Source: an uncultured Eubacteriaceae bacterium
GTDB lineage: Bacteria > Bacillota > Clostridia > Eubacteriales > Eubacteriaceae
DNA: 10,574 nt
Assembly: GCA_947630385.1 (NCBI GenBank)
Contig: CANRHG010000052.1
Span: forward strand, 1-10,574
Direction: 5' to 3'
Shown: positions 1 to 6,398 of the stretch, piece after piece
Numbering within the stretch: the stretch's first letter is position 1
Layout: each line of letters opens with the position of its first letter
Notes under the pieces: generated by a model
Seen by the model: the letters and a program-made list of their open reading frames with translations, nothing else
Database searches by the model: none
What the model was told of the DNA's origin: nothing
Translations under genes and position numbers: made by a program

Positions 1-387
1 GCGACCATCGCGACCGGAAGTACCGGGATCTTTCATGGGATGCGCTCCCTGTTTTGCCAGGACGATATGGGACAGATCGCGCCAGTGTATTCGATCTCGG
101 CGGGCCTGGACTACCCCGGAATCGGCCCGGAACACGCCTACCTTCACAAAATCGGAAGGGCCGAATACGTCCCGGTCACGGACGACGAAGCCGTCGACGC
201 CTTTGAACTGCTCTCAAAGACCGAAGGCATCATCCCCGCCATTGAAAGCGCGCACGCGCTGGCTCACGCCGTTAAGAGCGCCGGCGAGTTCAGCCCGGAC
301 GAAAATATCGTCGTAAATCTTTCCGGGCGCGGAGACAAAGACGTAGCCGCGATCGCGCGGTACAAAGGAAGAGAGCTCTATGAATAA
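1..387 (+). CDS. trpB: tryptophan synthase beta chain, C-terminal part (partial)
   Basis: This is the last 128 residues of TrpB, which condenses indole with L-serine to give tryptophan using pyridoxal phosphate. The reading frame is open from base 1, so the start lies outside the window and the catalytic lysine and the glycine-rich phosphate loop are not visible. The visible part has the conserved SAGLDYPGIGPEHAYL stretch, the EGIIPAIESAHA segment and NLSGRGDKD, whose serine contacts the cofactor ring nitrogen in the family. It ends with ARYKGRELYE, like clostridial TrpB. Its last 8 bases overlap the trpA start, which fits a trp operon with the synthase subunits coupled. Nothing in the visible part suggests decay. 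Confidence 0.97.
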   Translation, partial: ATIATGSTGIFHGMRSLFCQDDMGQIAPVYSISAGLDYPGIGPEHAYLHKIGRAEYVPVTDDEAVDAFELLSKTEGIIPAIESAHALAHAVKSAGEFSPDENIVVNLSGRGDKDVAAIARYKGRELYE

Positions 388-1165
388 AATACCCCAGGCT
401 TTTGAAAAACCCGGCGCCTTTATCGCTTTTTTGACCGCCGGGGACCCGGATCTTGAAACGACCAAAAAGTGCATCCACAAACTCGTACAGGCCGGGACGG
501 ATCTGATTGAAATCGGCGTTCCGTTTTCCGACCCCTGCGCCGAGGGCCCGGTCATCGAGCGGGCCGATACCAGAGCCCTAGAAGGGGGCTTTCGCGTCGT
601 TCAGGTCTTTGATCTAATACGCGAGCTAAGGGAAGAAAACGTGGACGTCCCGCTCGTGCTAATGACCTACTACAATCCGGTCTTTAAGTACGGAAACGAA
701 GCTTTTATTAAGAAGCTTAAAGAAGCGGGTGGGGACGGCCTGATCGTCCCGGACATGCCTTACGAGGAATCGGACGAGCTAAAAGCCATAGCCAGAAAAC
801 ACGGGCTAGATCTTATCTCCATGGTCGCTCCGACCTCGAACGAGCGCATCAAAGAGATCGCCTCGGACGCTGGGGGCTTTTTATACGTCGTATCCTCTCT
901 AGGGGTTACCGGCGTACGCTCGAACATCACGACCGATATCGGGGCGATGATTAAAAAAGTCAAAGAGGTGACCGACACCCCGACGGCCGTGGGCTTTGGG
1001 GTCTCAACGCCCGAACAGGCAAGAAAGATGTGTGAGTCGGCCGACGGCGTCATCGTCGGCAGCGCGATCGTAAAACTGATCGAAAAATACGGGAAAGACG
1101 CGCCCGAGTACGTTTACGACTACGCGAAGAAAATGAAAGACGCGGCGGCGGACCGGATCCTTTGA
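380..1165 (+). CDS. trpA: tryptophan synthase alpha chain
   Basis: TrpA (261 residues, usual length) cleaves indole-3-glycerol phosphate to indole and glyceraldehyde 3-phosphate and channels the indole to TrpB. The TIM-barrel landmarks are present: FLTAGDPD (17-24), EIGVPFSDP (44-52) with general acid/base Glu44, GLIVPDMPYEE, VAPTS, VSSLGVTGVRS and the C-terminal phosphate-binding GFGVSTPEQA and VIVGSAIVK. The position matching the catalytic Asp60 of the enterobacterial enzyme is Glu55 (AEGP), a form I recall from clostridial TrpA, so I read it as functional. The ATG at 380 lies inside the end of trpB (8-base overlap) and is preceded by AAAGGA at 364-369. The 3' end of the gene forms the left arm of its own terminator. 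It is the last gene of the trp unit here. Confidence 0.97.
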   Translation: MNKIPQAFEKPGAFIAFLTAGDPDLETTKKCIHKLVQAGTDLIEIGVPFSDPCAEGPVIERADTRALEGGFRVVQVFDLIRELREENVDVPLVLMTYYNPVFKYGNEAFIKKLKEAGGDGLIVPDMPYEESDELKAIARKHGLDLISMVAPTSNERIKEIASDAGGFLYVVSSLGVTGVRSNITTDIGAMIKKVKEVTDTPTAVGFGVSTPEQARKMCESADGVIVGSAIVKLIEKYGKDAPEYVYDYAKKMKDAAADRIL

Positions 1166-1182
1166 TCCGGCCCGCCTTTTTT
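1147..1182 (+). terminator. Rho-independent terminator of the trp operon
   Basis: GGCGG plus CCGGATC (1147-1151 and 1153-1159) pairs with GATCCGG plus CCGCC (1164-1170 and 1172-1176) with one internal A/C mismatch and a CTTT loop, followed by six T (1177-1182). The trpA stop codon (1163-1165) straddles the end of the loop and the start of the right arm. The opposing ATPase gene ends in the T-run. On the minus strand the hairpin is not followed by a T-tract, so I call it for the plus strand only. Confidence 0.88.
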
Positions 1183-2377
1183 AACCGGTGACGTGTTTTA
1201 CGAACTGTTCGGCCGTACGGCCGCTGCGGTTGGTGTGGCGAAGTTCCCACTGGATGGCCTGCTCGCGCAGGTTCTGGTCGAGTTTGACCCCCTTTTTTTC
1301 GAGCAGTTTTTCGACGATGTTAAGATAGTCTTCTTGGTTGGGCGTTCTAAAGTTGATCGTAAGCCCGAAACGGGAGACGAGGGAGAGTTTTTCTTCTAAC
1401 AGTTCTCTGGCGTTGATCGCGTCTTCGCGTTCGGACTTGCTCTGTGAGATCAGGTTTCTCCGGTTCGAGGTCGCGTAAACCAGAAGGTTTTTCGGTTGTT
1501 CGTCAAAAGAGCCTTCGAGTAGATTTTTAAGCTCCTTAAAGCTGTCGTCGCCTTCGTCGAAGGACAGATCGTCGATAAAGAGAATGGTCGGGAAATTGGA
1601 CTGTGAGACGGCTTTATAAATTTCGGGCATGCGGTCGATTTGGCTTTTTTTGATCTCAATAAAGCGCAGGGGCTCGTCTTTAAAGCTGTCCGTCAGCGCC
1701 TTGACCATCGTCGACTTACCCGTTCCCATATCGCCGTACAAGAGCGTGTTGAGCCCCGCGTTGTGGTTGATCAGAGCCCGCGTATTTTCAATTAGTTTTT
1801 TCTTTTGGCTTTCGTACCCGATGAGCTCGTCGATCGGTTTATACGAGGTAGCCAGCGGCTCGAGCAGTTCCTCTTTTCCGATCTTAAAGATCTTGTGTCT
1901 CTCAAGCGCGCTTAAGTTCTTATCTTTTAACTCTTCGATAAAAATCTCAAGGACCTTCTTTGGGTCGCCTTCCATGAAGGCCCGGGCAAGCGGGCTGTCG
2001 CGGTATGGCAAATTTAATGGCTCGATCTCGAGCTTTTTTGCCGGTTCGGTGTCAAAGAGTTTAAGAAGCGTCTTAAAATCCTCATAGAGCCACGCGTTGT
2101 AAGGAGTCAGGTCCGCCCCGATCAAATCGTTCGTGACGGGGTCTTCTAAGAGCGAGTGGAGTAGAAAATTTTTCCATAAAGTCGGCGCGATGACTTTACG
2201 TTTTAAACTAAATTTAATTAAATCTGAGCGTAATGTGTAATAATATTTCTCAGTAAGCGGGGAAGTTCTGTTTTCCACACTTTCGGAGAGTTTTAAGTAA
2301 TTGTCAAAAATTGGATGGTTTAAGAGATTTCGAAAGAAAACCAGTCGGTTGATATCTCTAGTTAATTCTCTGGACAT
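1181..2377 (-). CDS. AAA-type ATPase of the DUF815 family
   Basis: A 398-residue protein whose C-terminal half is an AAA-like ATPase; its cellular role is unknown to me. Visible motifs are Walker A GDMGTGKS (215-222), Walker B TILFIDD (264-270), a sensor-1-like YATSNRRN (301-308), SRFGLTINF (335-343) with a candidate arginine finger, and a basic GRTAEQF end (387-392). Residues 1-180 are largely helical in character, with many Leu, Lys and Glu, and no enzyme motif. There is no signal peptide or membrane segment, so it is probably cytosolic. This layout matches the DUF815 group of predicted ATP-binding proteins found in Bacillota. It converges on trpA and diverges from recX with 14 bp between the two start codons. 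The ATG has no Shine-Dalgarno sequence; a perfect TATAAT on its strand sits six bases upstream. The first ~200 bp are markedly AT-rich. Confidence 0.85.
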   Translation of the reverse strand: MSRELTRDINRLVFFRNLLNHPIFDNYLKLSESVENRTSPLTEKYYYTLRSDLIKFSLKRKVIAPTLWKNFLLHSLLEDPVTNDLIGADLTPYNAWLYEDFKTLLKLFDTEPAKKLEIEPLNLPYRDSPLARAFMEGDPKKVLEIFIEELKDKNLSALERHKIFKIGKEELLEPLATSYKPIDELIGYESQKKKLIENTRALINHNAGLNTLLYGDMGTGKSTMVKALTDSFKDEPLRFIEIKKSQIDRMPEIYKAVSQSNFPTILFIDDLSFDEGDDSFKELKNLLEGSFDEQPKNLLVYATSNRRNLISQSKSEREDAINARELLEEKLSLVSRFGLTINFRTPNQEDYLNIVEKLLEKKGVKLDQNLREQAIQWELRHTNRSGRTAEQFVKHVTG

Positions 2378-2383
2378 AAATTT

Positions 2384-2389
2384 ATTATA
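2384..2389 (-). promoter_or_regulatory. candidate -10 box for the AAA ATPase gene (leaderless start)
   Basis: On the minus strand TATAAT is followed by six bases and then the ATG of the ATPase gene, so the expected transcription start falls at or next to the first base of the start codon. It is the inner part of a perfect 10-bp palindrome, ATTATATAAT (2384-2393). No good TTGACA-like -35 box is visible 16-18 bp upstream, and there is no extended -10 TG, so this remains a candidate. Confidence 0.4.
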
Positions 2390-2391
2390 TA

Positions 2392-3012
2392 ATGAACGCT
2401 TTTGATTTAGCTTTAAAATATTTATCCTACCGCCCGAGATCCGAAAAAGAGATCCGGGATTATTTAAAAAAGAAAGAATTTAGTGACAAAAAAATCGAAG
2501 AAACGGTAGAAAAATTAAAGTATTACGATTACATTAATGATAAAGCTTTTATCCGCTTCGCGCTCGAGCAAAATAAGCTCGACCACTACGGAAGAAGACG
2601 GGTCATCGACAAACTAAAAAAGAGGGGAATTTCTAAGGCGCTGCTCGAAGAGGCAGAAAGCATGATTAGCGAAAAGGACGAAAAAGAGAACTGCCTCTAT
2701 CATTTTAAAAAGATCTACAAACGCACCCAAAACGAGACGTACAGGCGAAGAATCCCCAAAATCATAAGTTACCTAAACACCCGGGGGTTTTCAACGAGCC
2801 TGTTTAAGCCCCTACTCGATAAGATCCCGCATACGGCTAGTACCGATACGTCTAAGCTCGAAGACCACCTCGAGCACTACTTTAAGATGTACCGTAAAAA
2901 AGGTTACGACGGATTTGAGCTTAAAAATAAAATCACAAAAGCCCTGCTCTCACGTGGCTACGATTACGAACAGATCAAGGAGCGGGTGGCTATAAAACTA
3001 GAGGAATGTTAA
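2392..3012 (+). CDS. recX: regulatory protein RecX
   Basis: RecX binds RecA and limits its filaments on single-stranded DNA. The 206-residue protein consists of helical RecX repeats. Repeat one (about 4-58) has ALKYLSYRPRSEKEIRDYL and the YYDYINDKAFIRFALEQN segment. Repeat two (about 65-110) has YGRRRVIDKLKKRGIS. Repeat three (about 115-145) has RRIPKIISYLNTRGFS. A further repeat-like unit (about 160-202) has YFKMYRKKGYDG and ITKALLSRGYDYEQIKER. The length lies between the short proteobacterial and long Bacillus forms. The ATG at 2392 is fixed by homology and by an in-frame stop at 2377, yet has no ribosome-binding site. It diverges from the ATPase gene and overlaps the next gene by 7 bp, so it probably heads a transcription unit. 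Confidence 0.93.
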   Translation: MNAFDLALKYLSYRPRSEKEIRDYLKKKEFSDKKIEETVEKLKYYDYINDKAFIRFALEQNKLDHYGRRRVIDKLKKRGISKALLEEAESMISEKDEKENCLYHFKKIYKRTQNETYRRRIPKIISYLNTRGFSTSLFKPLLDKIPHTASTDTSKLEDHLEHYFKMYRKKGYDGFELKNKITKALLSRGYDYEQIKERVAIKLEEC

Positions 3013-3710
3013 ACACAAGAATTGCCGAACCGGTCTATCTCAACGATCAGGAGACACCGGAAAATTTTTACAACTTTGATTTCGAACAGGAACGCGAACT
3101 AAAGGACGAGTTGGAGAGCATGACGATCATTTACGACTCTGCCATAAAAGAGATCATGACCAAACTCAACATCCTAAACGCGGAGTTTATCGCGCTCCAT
3201 TCCAGAAATCCGATCCACACGATGAAAAGCAGAGTCAAGCAGCCAGGAAGTATCATCGAAAAACTTCGAAGAAAGAAACTCGATCTCAACTTAAAAAACG
3301 TCAAGGAGGGCCTCGACGACGTCGCGGGCGTGAGGATCATCTGTCCTTACATCAAAGACATTTACGTCGTAAAACAACTCGTAGAAAACCAGGACGACTT
3401 AAACATCCTACGCATCCGCGACTACATCAAAAACCCCAAACCCAACGGTTACAGGAGCCTGCACATCATCGTAGAAGTCCCGGTCTTTTTTTCGGACCAC
3501 AAGGAGATGGTGAAAGTAGAGGTCCAGATCCGCACGATCGCCATGGACTTTTGGGCAAGCCTCGAGCATCAGCTGCGCTACAAACAAAAGAACCAGGAAA
3601 ATATCCTAGAAGACATCTCCGATGAACTAAAAGCCTGCGCCGACATCATCGCCCAGACCGATCTTCGCATGCAGGACATCCACAACCGGATGAACCGGTC
3701 GCTGAGTTGA
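3006..3710 (+). CDS. relP: small alarmone synthetase, RelP/YwaC type
   Basis: This enzyme transfers pyrophosphate from ATP to GDP or GTP to make (p)ppGpp. It has only the synthetase domain; the HD hydrolase, TGS and ACT regions of long Rel are absent. Motifs in order: NPIHTMKSRVK (68-78, nucleotide-binding basic patch), DDVAGVRI (104-111, metal-binding Asp), NPKPNGYRSLH (143-153, with the Tyr149 that stacks on the guanine acceptor), VEVQIRTIAMDFWASLEH (171-188, catalytic Glu172). The sequence resembles B. subtilis YwaC more than YjbM. About 35 residues precede the usual start region. The ATG overlaps the recX stop; AGAGGA abuts it with almost no spacing, so coupling to recX translation is likely. 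The stop overlaps the next start by 4 bp. RelP-type naming is from memory of the family; the enzyme class is secure. Confidence 0.93.
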   Translation: MLNTRIAEPVYLNDQETPENFYNFDFEQERELKDELESMTIIYDSAIKEIMTKLNILNAEFIALHSRNPIHTMKSRVKQPGSIIEKLRRKKLDLNLKNVKEGLDDVAGVRIICPYIKDIYVVKQLVENQDDLNILRIRDYIKNPKPNGYRSLHIIVEVPVFFSDHKEMVKVEVQIRTIAMDFWASLEHQLRYKQKNQENILEDISDELKACADIIAQTDLRMQDIHNRMNRSLS

Positions 3711-6085
3711 AACAAAAGGTTAGGCTCGGGGTCGGGGAGCTCGCGCGTTTTTTGTTCCGTTCCGGGAGCATCGACAACCGCTTTGGCGGCACAAACCGCT
3801 TAAGGCAGGGTCAGCTCATCCATCAAAAACTGCAACAAGAAGACAAAGATAAGTATACCTCGTACGAATCGGAGGTACCGGTCTGCGCGGACCTGTCAGT
3901 CGGGGAGGTCGAGTTTGAGCTCTCCGGGCGCATCGATGCCCTCTACGACGACGACGGGACCGTCATCGAGGAGATCAAGACGACGCAAAAAAGAAAGTCG
4001 GACGATTTTATCCCGTCAAAAGAACACCTGGCCCAACTCTACACGTACGGGCTCTTGTACCTAAAGATTAACGGGGGCGAAAAGATCCGGCTTAAGCTTA
4101 GGTACTATCACGTTTTTGACGAGTGCGAGACTATCTACCTACACGAAGTTTCTTACGAAACCTTAGAACGTTATGTTAAAGAACTTCTAAGACGCTTTAT
4201 CGACTTAAGCAGTGATTTGGTGCAGTGGCGAAGCCTTAGGGATAAAACGGCGGGCGAGCTTTCGTTTATCTACCCGAAGTTTCGAAAGGGCCAACGGGAG
4301 ATGGCCCTGGCGGTTTACAATACGCTTAAACGTGAGGACAAGGTCTTAATTGAAGCGCCAACCGGTATCGGAAAAACGGCCGGGTCCCTGTTTCCCGCGG
4401 TAAAGATCTTGCCGGACTACCCGGATCATCAGATCTACTACCTGACGGCCAAAACGACGATCCAAAAAGAGGCCGTAAAGACCTTAGAGAAACTTCGTGA
4501 AAACGGGCTTAAGATCCGCTCGGCGGTGATCACGGCCAAGGACAAAGTCTGTCTGTGCGACAAAGACCTCCCGAGTTGCAACCCGGACGATTGTTTGTAC
4601 GCGAAAAATTTTTATGATAAGATCACAGACGTTTTACGGACCTCACTGAGTGCCTACGATCACTTTGACGCGGAAGTCATAGAGGAACTGGCCGTAACGC
4701 ACGAAATGTGCCCGTACCACCTCTCGCTGGAACTGGCCGGCTGGAGCGACGTCGTCATCTGCGACTATAATTATTGTTTTTCGCCGGTGAGTAGGCTACA
4801 GGAAGAACTAAAAAACAAGATCGTACTTATCGACGAAGCCCACAACCTGCCGGACCGCTCAAGGGAGATGTTTTCGTGCGAGTTAAAAGAAGAGGACTTT
4901 CGAAGGCTCTTAGAGAGCCTAAAGAAAAACCAAACCCATGCTTTTTATAAAAAGCTAATAGGGGCTACGAGAGAGGTCATTGACGTCTTTGAAGACTTAA
5001 ACGAAGAAAACAAAGAGCCGGTCGAGCTTTTAGAAGGCGAGACCGACTTACTTTTTGAAAAACTTAGCGCTTTCCAGTTTTCTGCGATGGTCTTTTTTAA
5101 CCGGGTCAAAAAGAAAAATCTGGTTTTAGATCCCGAACTTTCCGCCTACTATCAGGAATGTTCCAGACAGATCTACACCTTTTTGTTTTTACAGGACTTT
5201 TATGAAAAAAGCCCGGAGACTTTTAGCCTGTACAAAAAAAGCGTAGGACCAAGACTTCTCATAAAGCTCGCCTGTCACGACGCTTCGGACTTTATCGATG
5301 AGATTTTAGACGGGGTTCCGTCGGTCTTTTTTTCGGCGACCTTGACGCCTTTTACTTATTACGAAAAAGCCCTGCTCGGGGATAAGACCCTCCCGCACCT
5401 CGCCGTGCCTTCACCATTTGAGCGGGACCATCTAAAACTCATCTGTGACTGCGTAACCAGTACCCGCTATGGTGACCGTGAAAAAAGTTATGCTAAAATA
5501 GCAAAAGAGATCTATACTTTTGTAAGGGCGAAAAAAGGGCATTACCTCGTTTTCTTCCCGTCGTACCAATATTTGGAAAAAGTTTTAGAGGAATTTGAAC
5601 TTTTTGATATCGATTCTGATAAGATTATGGTACAAAACAAAAAGATGACGGAAAAAGACCGGCTGCGTTTTATCGAACGCTTCGGTCAGGACCTGGACGA
5701 CGACCTAATCGGCTTTTGCGTAATGGGCGGGATCTTTTCGGAAGGGATCGATCTTCCACAGAAGAAACTGCTCGGCTCCGTTATCGTCGGTCCCGGACTA
5801 CCGGGTATGGATTTTGAAAGAAACAAGATCAAGGAGTATTATAATGAGAGATTCGGCGACGGATTCTCCTTTGCCTATGCCTATCCCGGAATGAATCGGG
5901 TCCTGCAGTCCATCGGACGGGTCATCCGCTCCGAGGACGATCGAGGTTCCGTCTTACTTATCGATGACCGGTTTCGTAGTCCTTATTACCGGAAGATGAT
6001 GCCGTCACACCTTAATCCTGAATATCATAGAAACCTTGATACGATCGAAAATTCTTTAAAAGACTTCTGGTCTGAGGGGAATTGA
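3707..6085 (+). CDS. PD-(D/E)XK nuclease-Fe-S helicase fusion (XPD/DinG superfamily)
   Basis: A 792-residue superfamily-2 DNA helicase with an N-terminal nuclease domain. The nuclease part (1-170) carries a complete RecB/Cas4-like site: His39, Asp77 in GRID, E89-I-K91, and Q110xxxY114. The helicase part has Walker A EAPTGIGKT (216-224), YLTAKT, DEAH (376-379), SATLTP (543-548), GIFSEGIDL (675-683) and QSIGRVIRS (734-742). Between Walker A and DEAH, cysteines at 282/284, 291, 296 and 335 fit the four ligands of an XPD-type [4Fe-4S] cluster. It probably unwinds DNA 5' to 3' and may cut it, acting in repair or recombination; the exact substrate is unknown. The TTG start (in TTGA, overlapping the upstream stop) is chosen because family members begin with a KxxVxELxxFxxRSGxID segment; it has no clear ribosome-binding site, so coupled translation is likely. 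Confidence 0.92.
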   Translation: MKQKVRLGVGELARFLFRSGSIDNRFGGTNRLRQGQLIHQKLQQEDKDKYTSYESEVPVCADLSVGEVEFELSGRIDALYDDDGTVIEEIKTTQKRKSDDFIPSKEHLAQLYTYGLLYLKINGGEKIRLKLRYYHVFDECETIYLHEVSYETLERYVKELLRRFIDLSSDLVQWRSLRDKTAGELSFIYPKFRKGQREMALAVYNTLKREDKVLIEAPTGIGKTAGSLFPAVKILPDYPDHQIYYLTAKTTIQKEAVKTLEKLRENGLKIRSAVITAKDKVCLCDKDLPSCNPDDCLYAKNFYDKITDVLRTSLSAYDHFDAEVIEELAVTHEMCPYHLSLELAGWSDVVICDYNYCFSPVSRLQEELKNKIVLIDEAHNLPDRSREMFSCELKEEDFRRLLESLKKNQTHAFYKKLIGATREVIDVFEDLNEENKEPVELLEGETDLLFEKLSAFQFSAMVFFNRVKKKNLVLDPELSAYYQECSRQIYTFLFLQDFYEKSPETFSLYKKSVGPRLLIKLACHDASDFIDEILDGVPSVFFSATLTPFTYYEKALLGDKTLPHLAVPSPFERDHLKLICDCVTSTRYGDREKSYAKIAKEIYTFVRAKKGHYLVFFPSYQYLEKVLEEFELFDIDSDKIMVQNKKMTEKDRLRFIERFGQDLDDDLIGFCVMGGIFSEGIDLPQKKLLGSVIVGPGLPGMDFERNKIKEYYNERFGDGFSFAYAYPGMNRVLQSIGRVIRSEDDRGSVLLIDDRFRSPYYRKMMPSHLNPEYHRNLDTIENSLKDFWSEGN

Positions 6086-6131
6086 CGTTAATGTTATGGT
6101 TTTTATGGGTATAAAAATTTCTAAAAATATC

Positions 6132-6137
6132 AAGGAG
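6132..6137 (+). promoter_or_regulatory. ribosome-binding site of the ferredoxin gene
   Basis: AAGGAG lies six bases before the ATG at 6144 and decides the start of the ferredoxin against the upstream ATGs at 6096 and 6105, which have no such site. Confidence 0.85.
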
Positions 6138-6143
6138 AAAAAC

Positions 6144-6338
6144 ATGGTTGTAATTATCAACGATGGATGCATTTCATGCGGTCTTTGCTGTGATCTGTGC
6201 CCAGACGAATTTGAATTCGGACCGGAAGGAACGGCAGTACCGATCCACGATCCCGTACCGGAAGACCTGGAAGCCTGCTCGGAAGAAGCGGCCGAAAGTT
6301 GCCCGGTATCCGTTATTGAAATTCAATTAGAATCATAA
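6144..6338 (+). CDS. single-cluster [4Fe-4S] ferredoxin
   Basis: A 64-residue soluble acidic electron carrier. It has CISCGLCCDLCP (Cys9, 12, 15, 19, plus an extra Cys16) and the C-terminal pair Cys45 and Cys53 in EACSEEAAESCP. In the Thermotoga/clostridial one-cluster ferredoxins the ligands are the first three cysteines and the last one (here 9, 12, 15, 53), while the fourth and the penultimate (19 and 45) form a disulfide or lie vacant; this spacing matches. There is no second CxxCxxC motif. The start is set by the AAGGAG at 6132-6137. It follows the Fe-S helicase by 58 bp with no terminator between them, so co-transcription is possible, but its own promoter is not excluded. The partner enzyme cannot be named. 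Confidence 0.95.
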   Translation: MVVIINDGCISCGLCCDLCPDEFEFGPEGTAVPIHDPVPEDLEACSEEAAESCPVSVIEIQLES

Positions 6339-6340
6339 TG

Positions 6341-6367
6341 AAGGTGTCCGCAAGGACATCTTTTTTT
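6341..6367 (+). terminator. Rho-independent terminator after ferredoxin
   Basis: AAGGTGTCC (6341-6349) pairs with GGACATCTT (6354-6362), with one G-T wobble, around a GCAA (GNRA) tetraloop, and runs into a stretch of seven T (6361-6367). It closes the recX-to-ferredoxin unit just before topA. Confidence 0.88.
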
Positions 6368-6398
6368 CTTCTTATATCCCTTTAATTTTAGAGAATTT

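Noticed and set aside
1147..1182. Bidirectional terminator serving both trpA and the opposing ATPase gene
   Set aside because: On the minus strand the hairpin is not followed by a continuous T-tract, so only plus-strand function is supported.
1629..2087. A 152-codon plus-strand open frame inside the ATPase gene
   Set aside because: It is antisense to a well-supported ATPase, is rich in Ser, Leu and Ile in a shadow-frame manner, and shows no motif or ribosome-binding site.
6082..6115. Promoter for the ferredoxin (TTGACG at 6082 with TATAAA at 6110)
   Set aside because: Both boxes look good alone but the spacer is 22 bp, well outside the usual 16-18.
6096..6143. Earlier starts for the ferredoxin at 6096 or 6105
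   Set aside because: They lack a ribosome-binding site and add 13-16 residues not found in this ferredoxin type; AAGGAG precisely precedes 6144.
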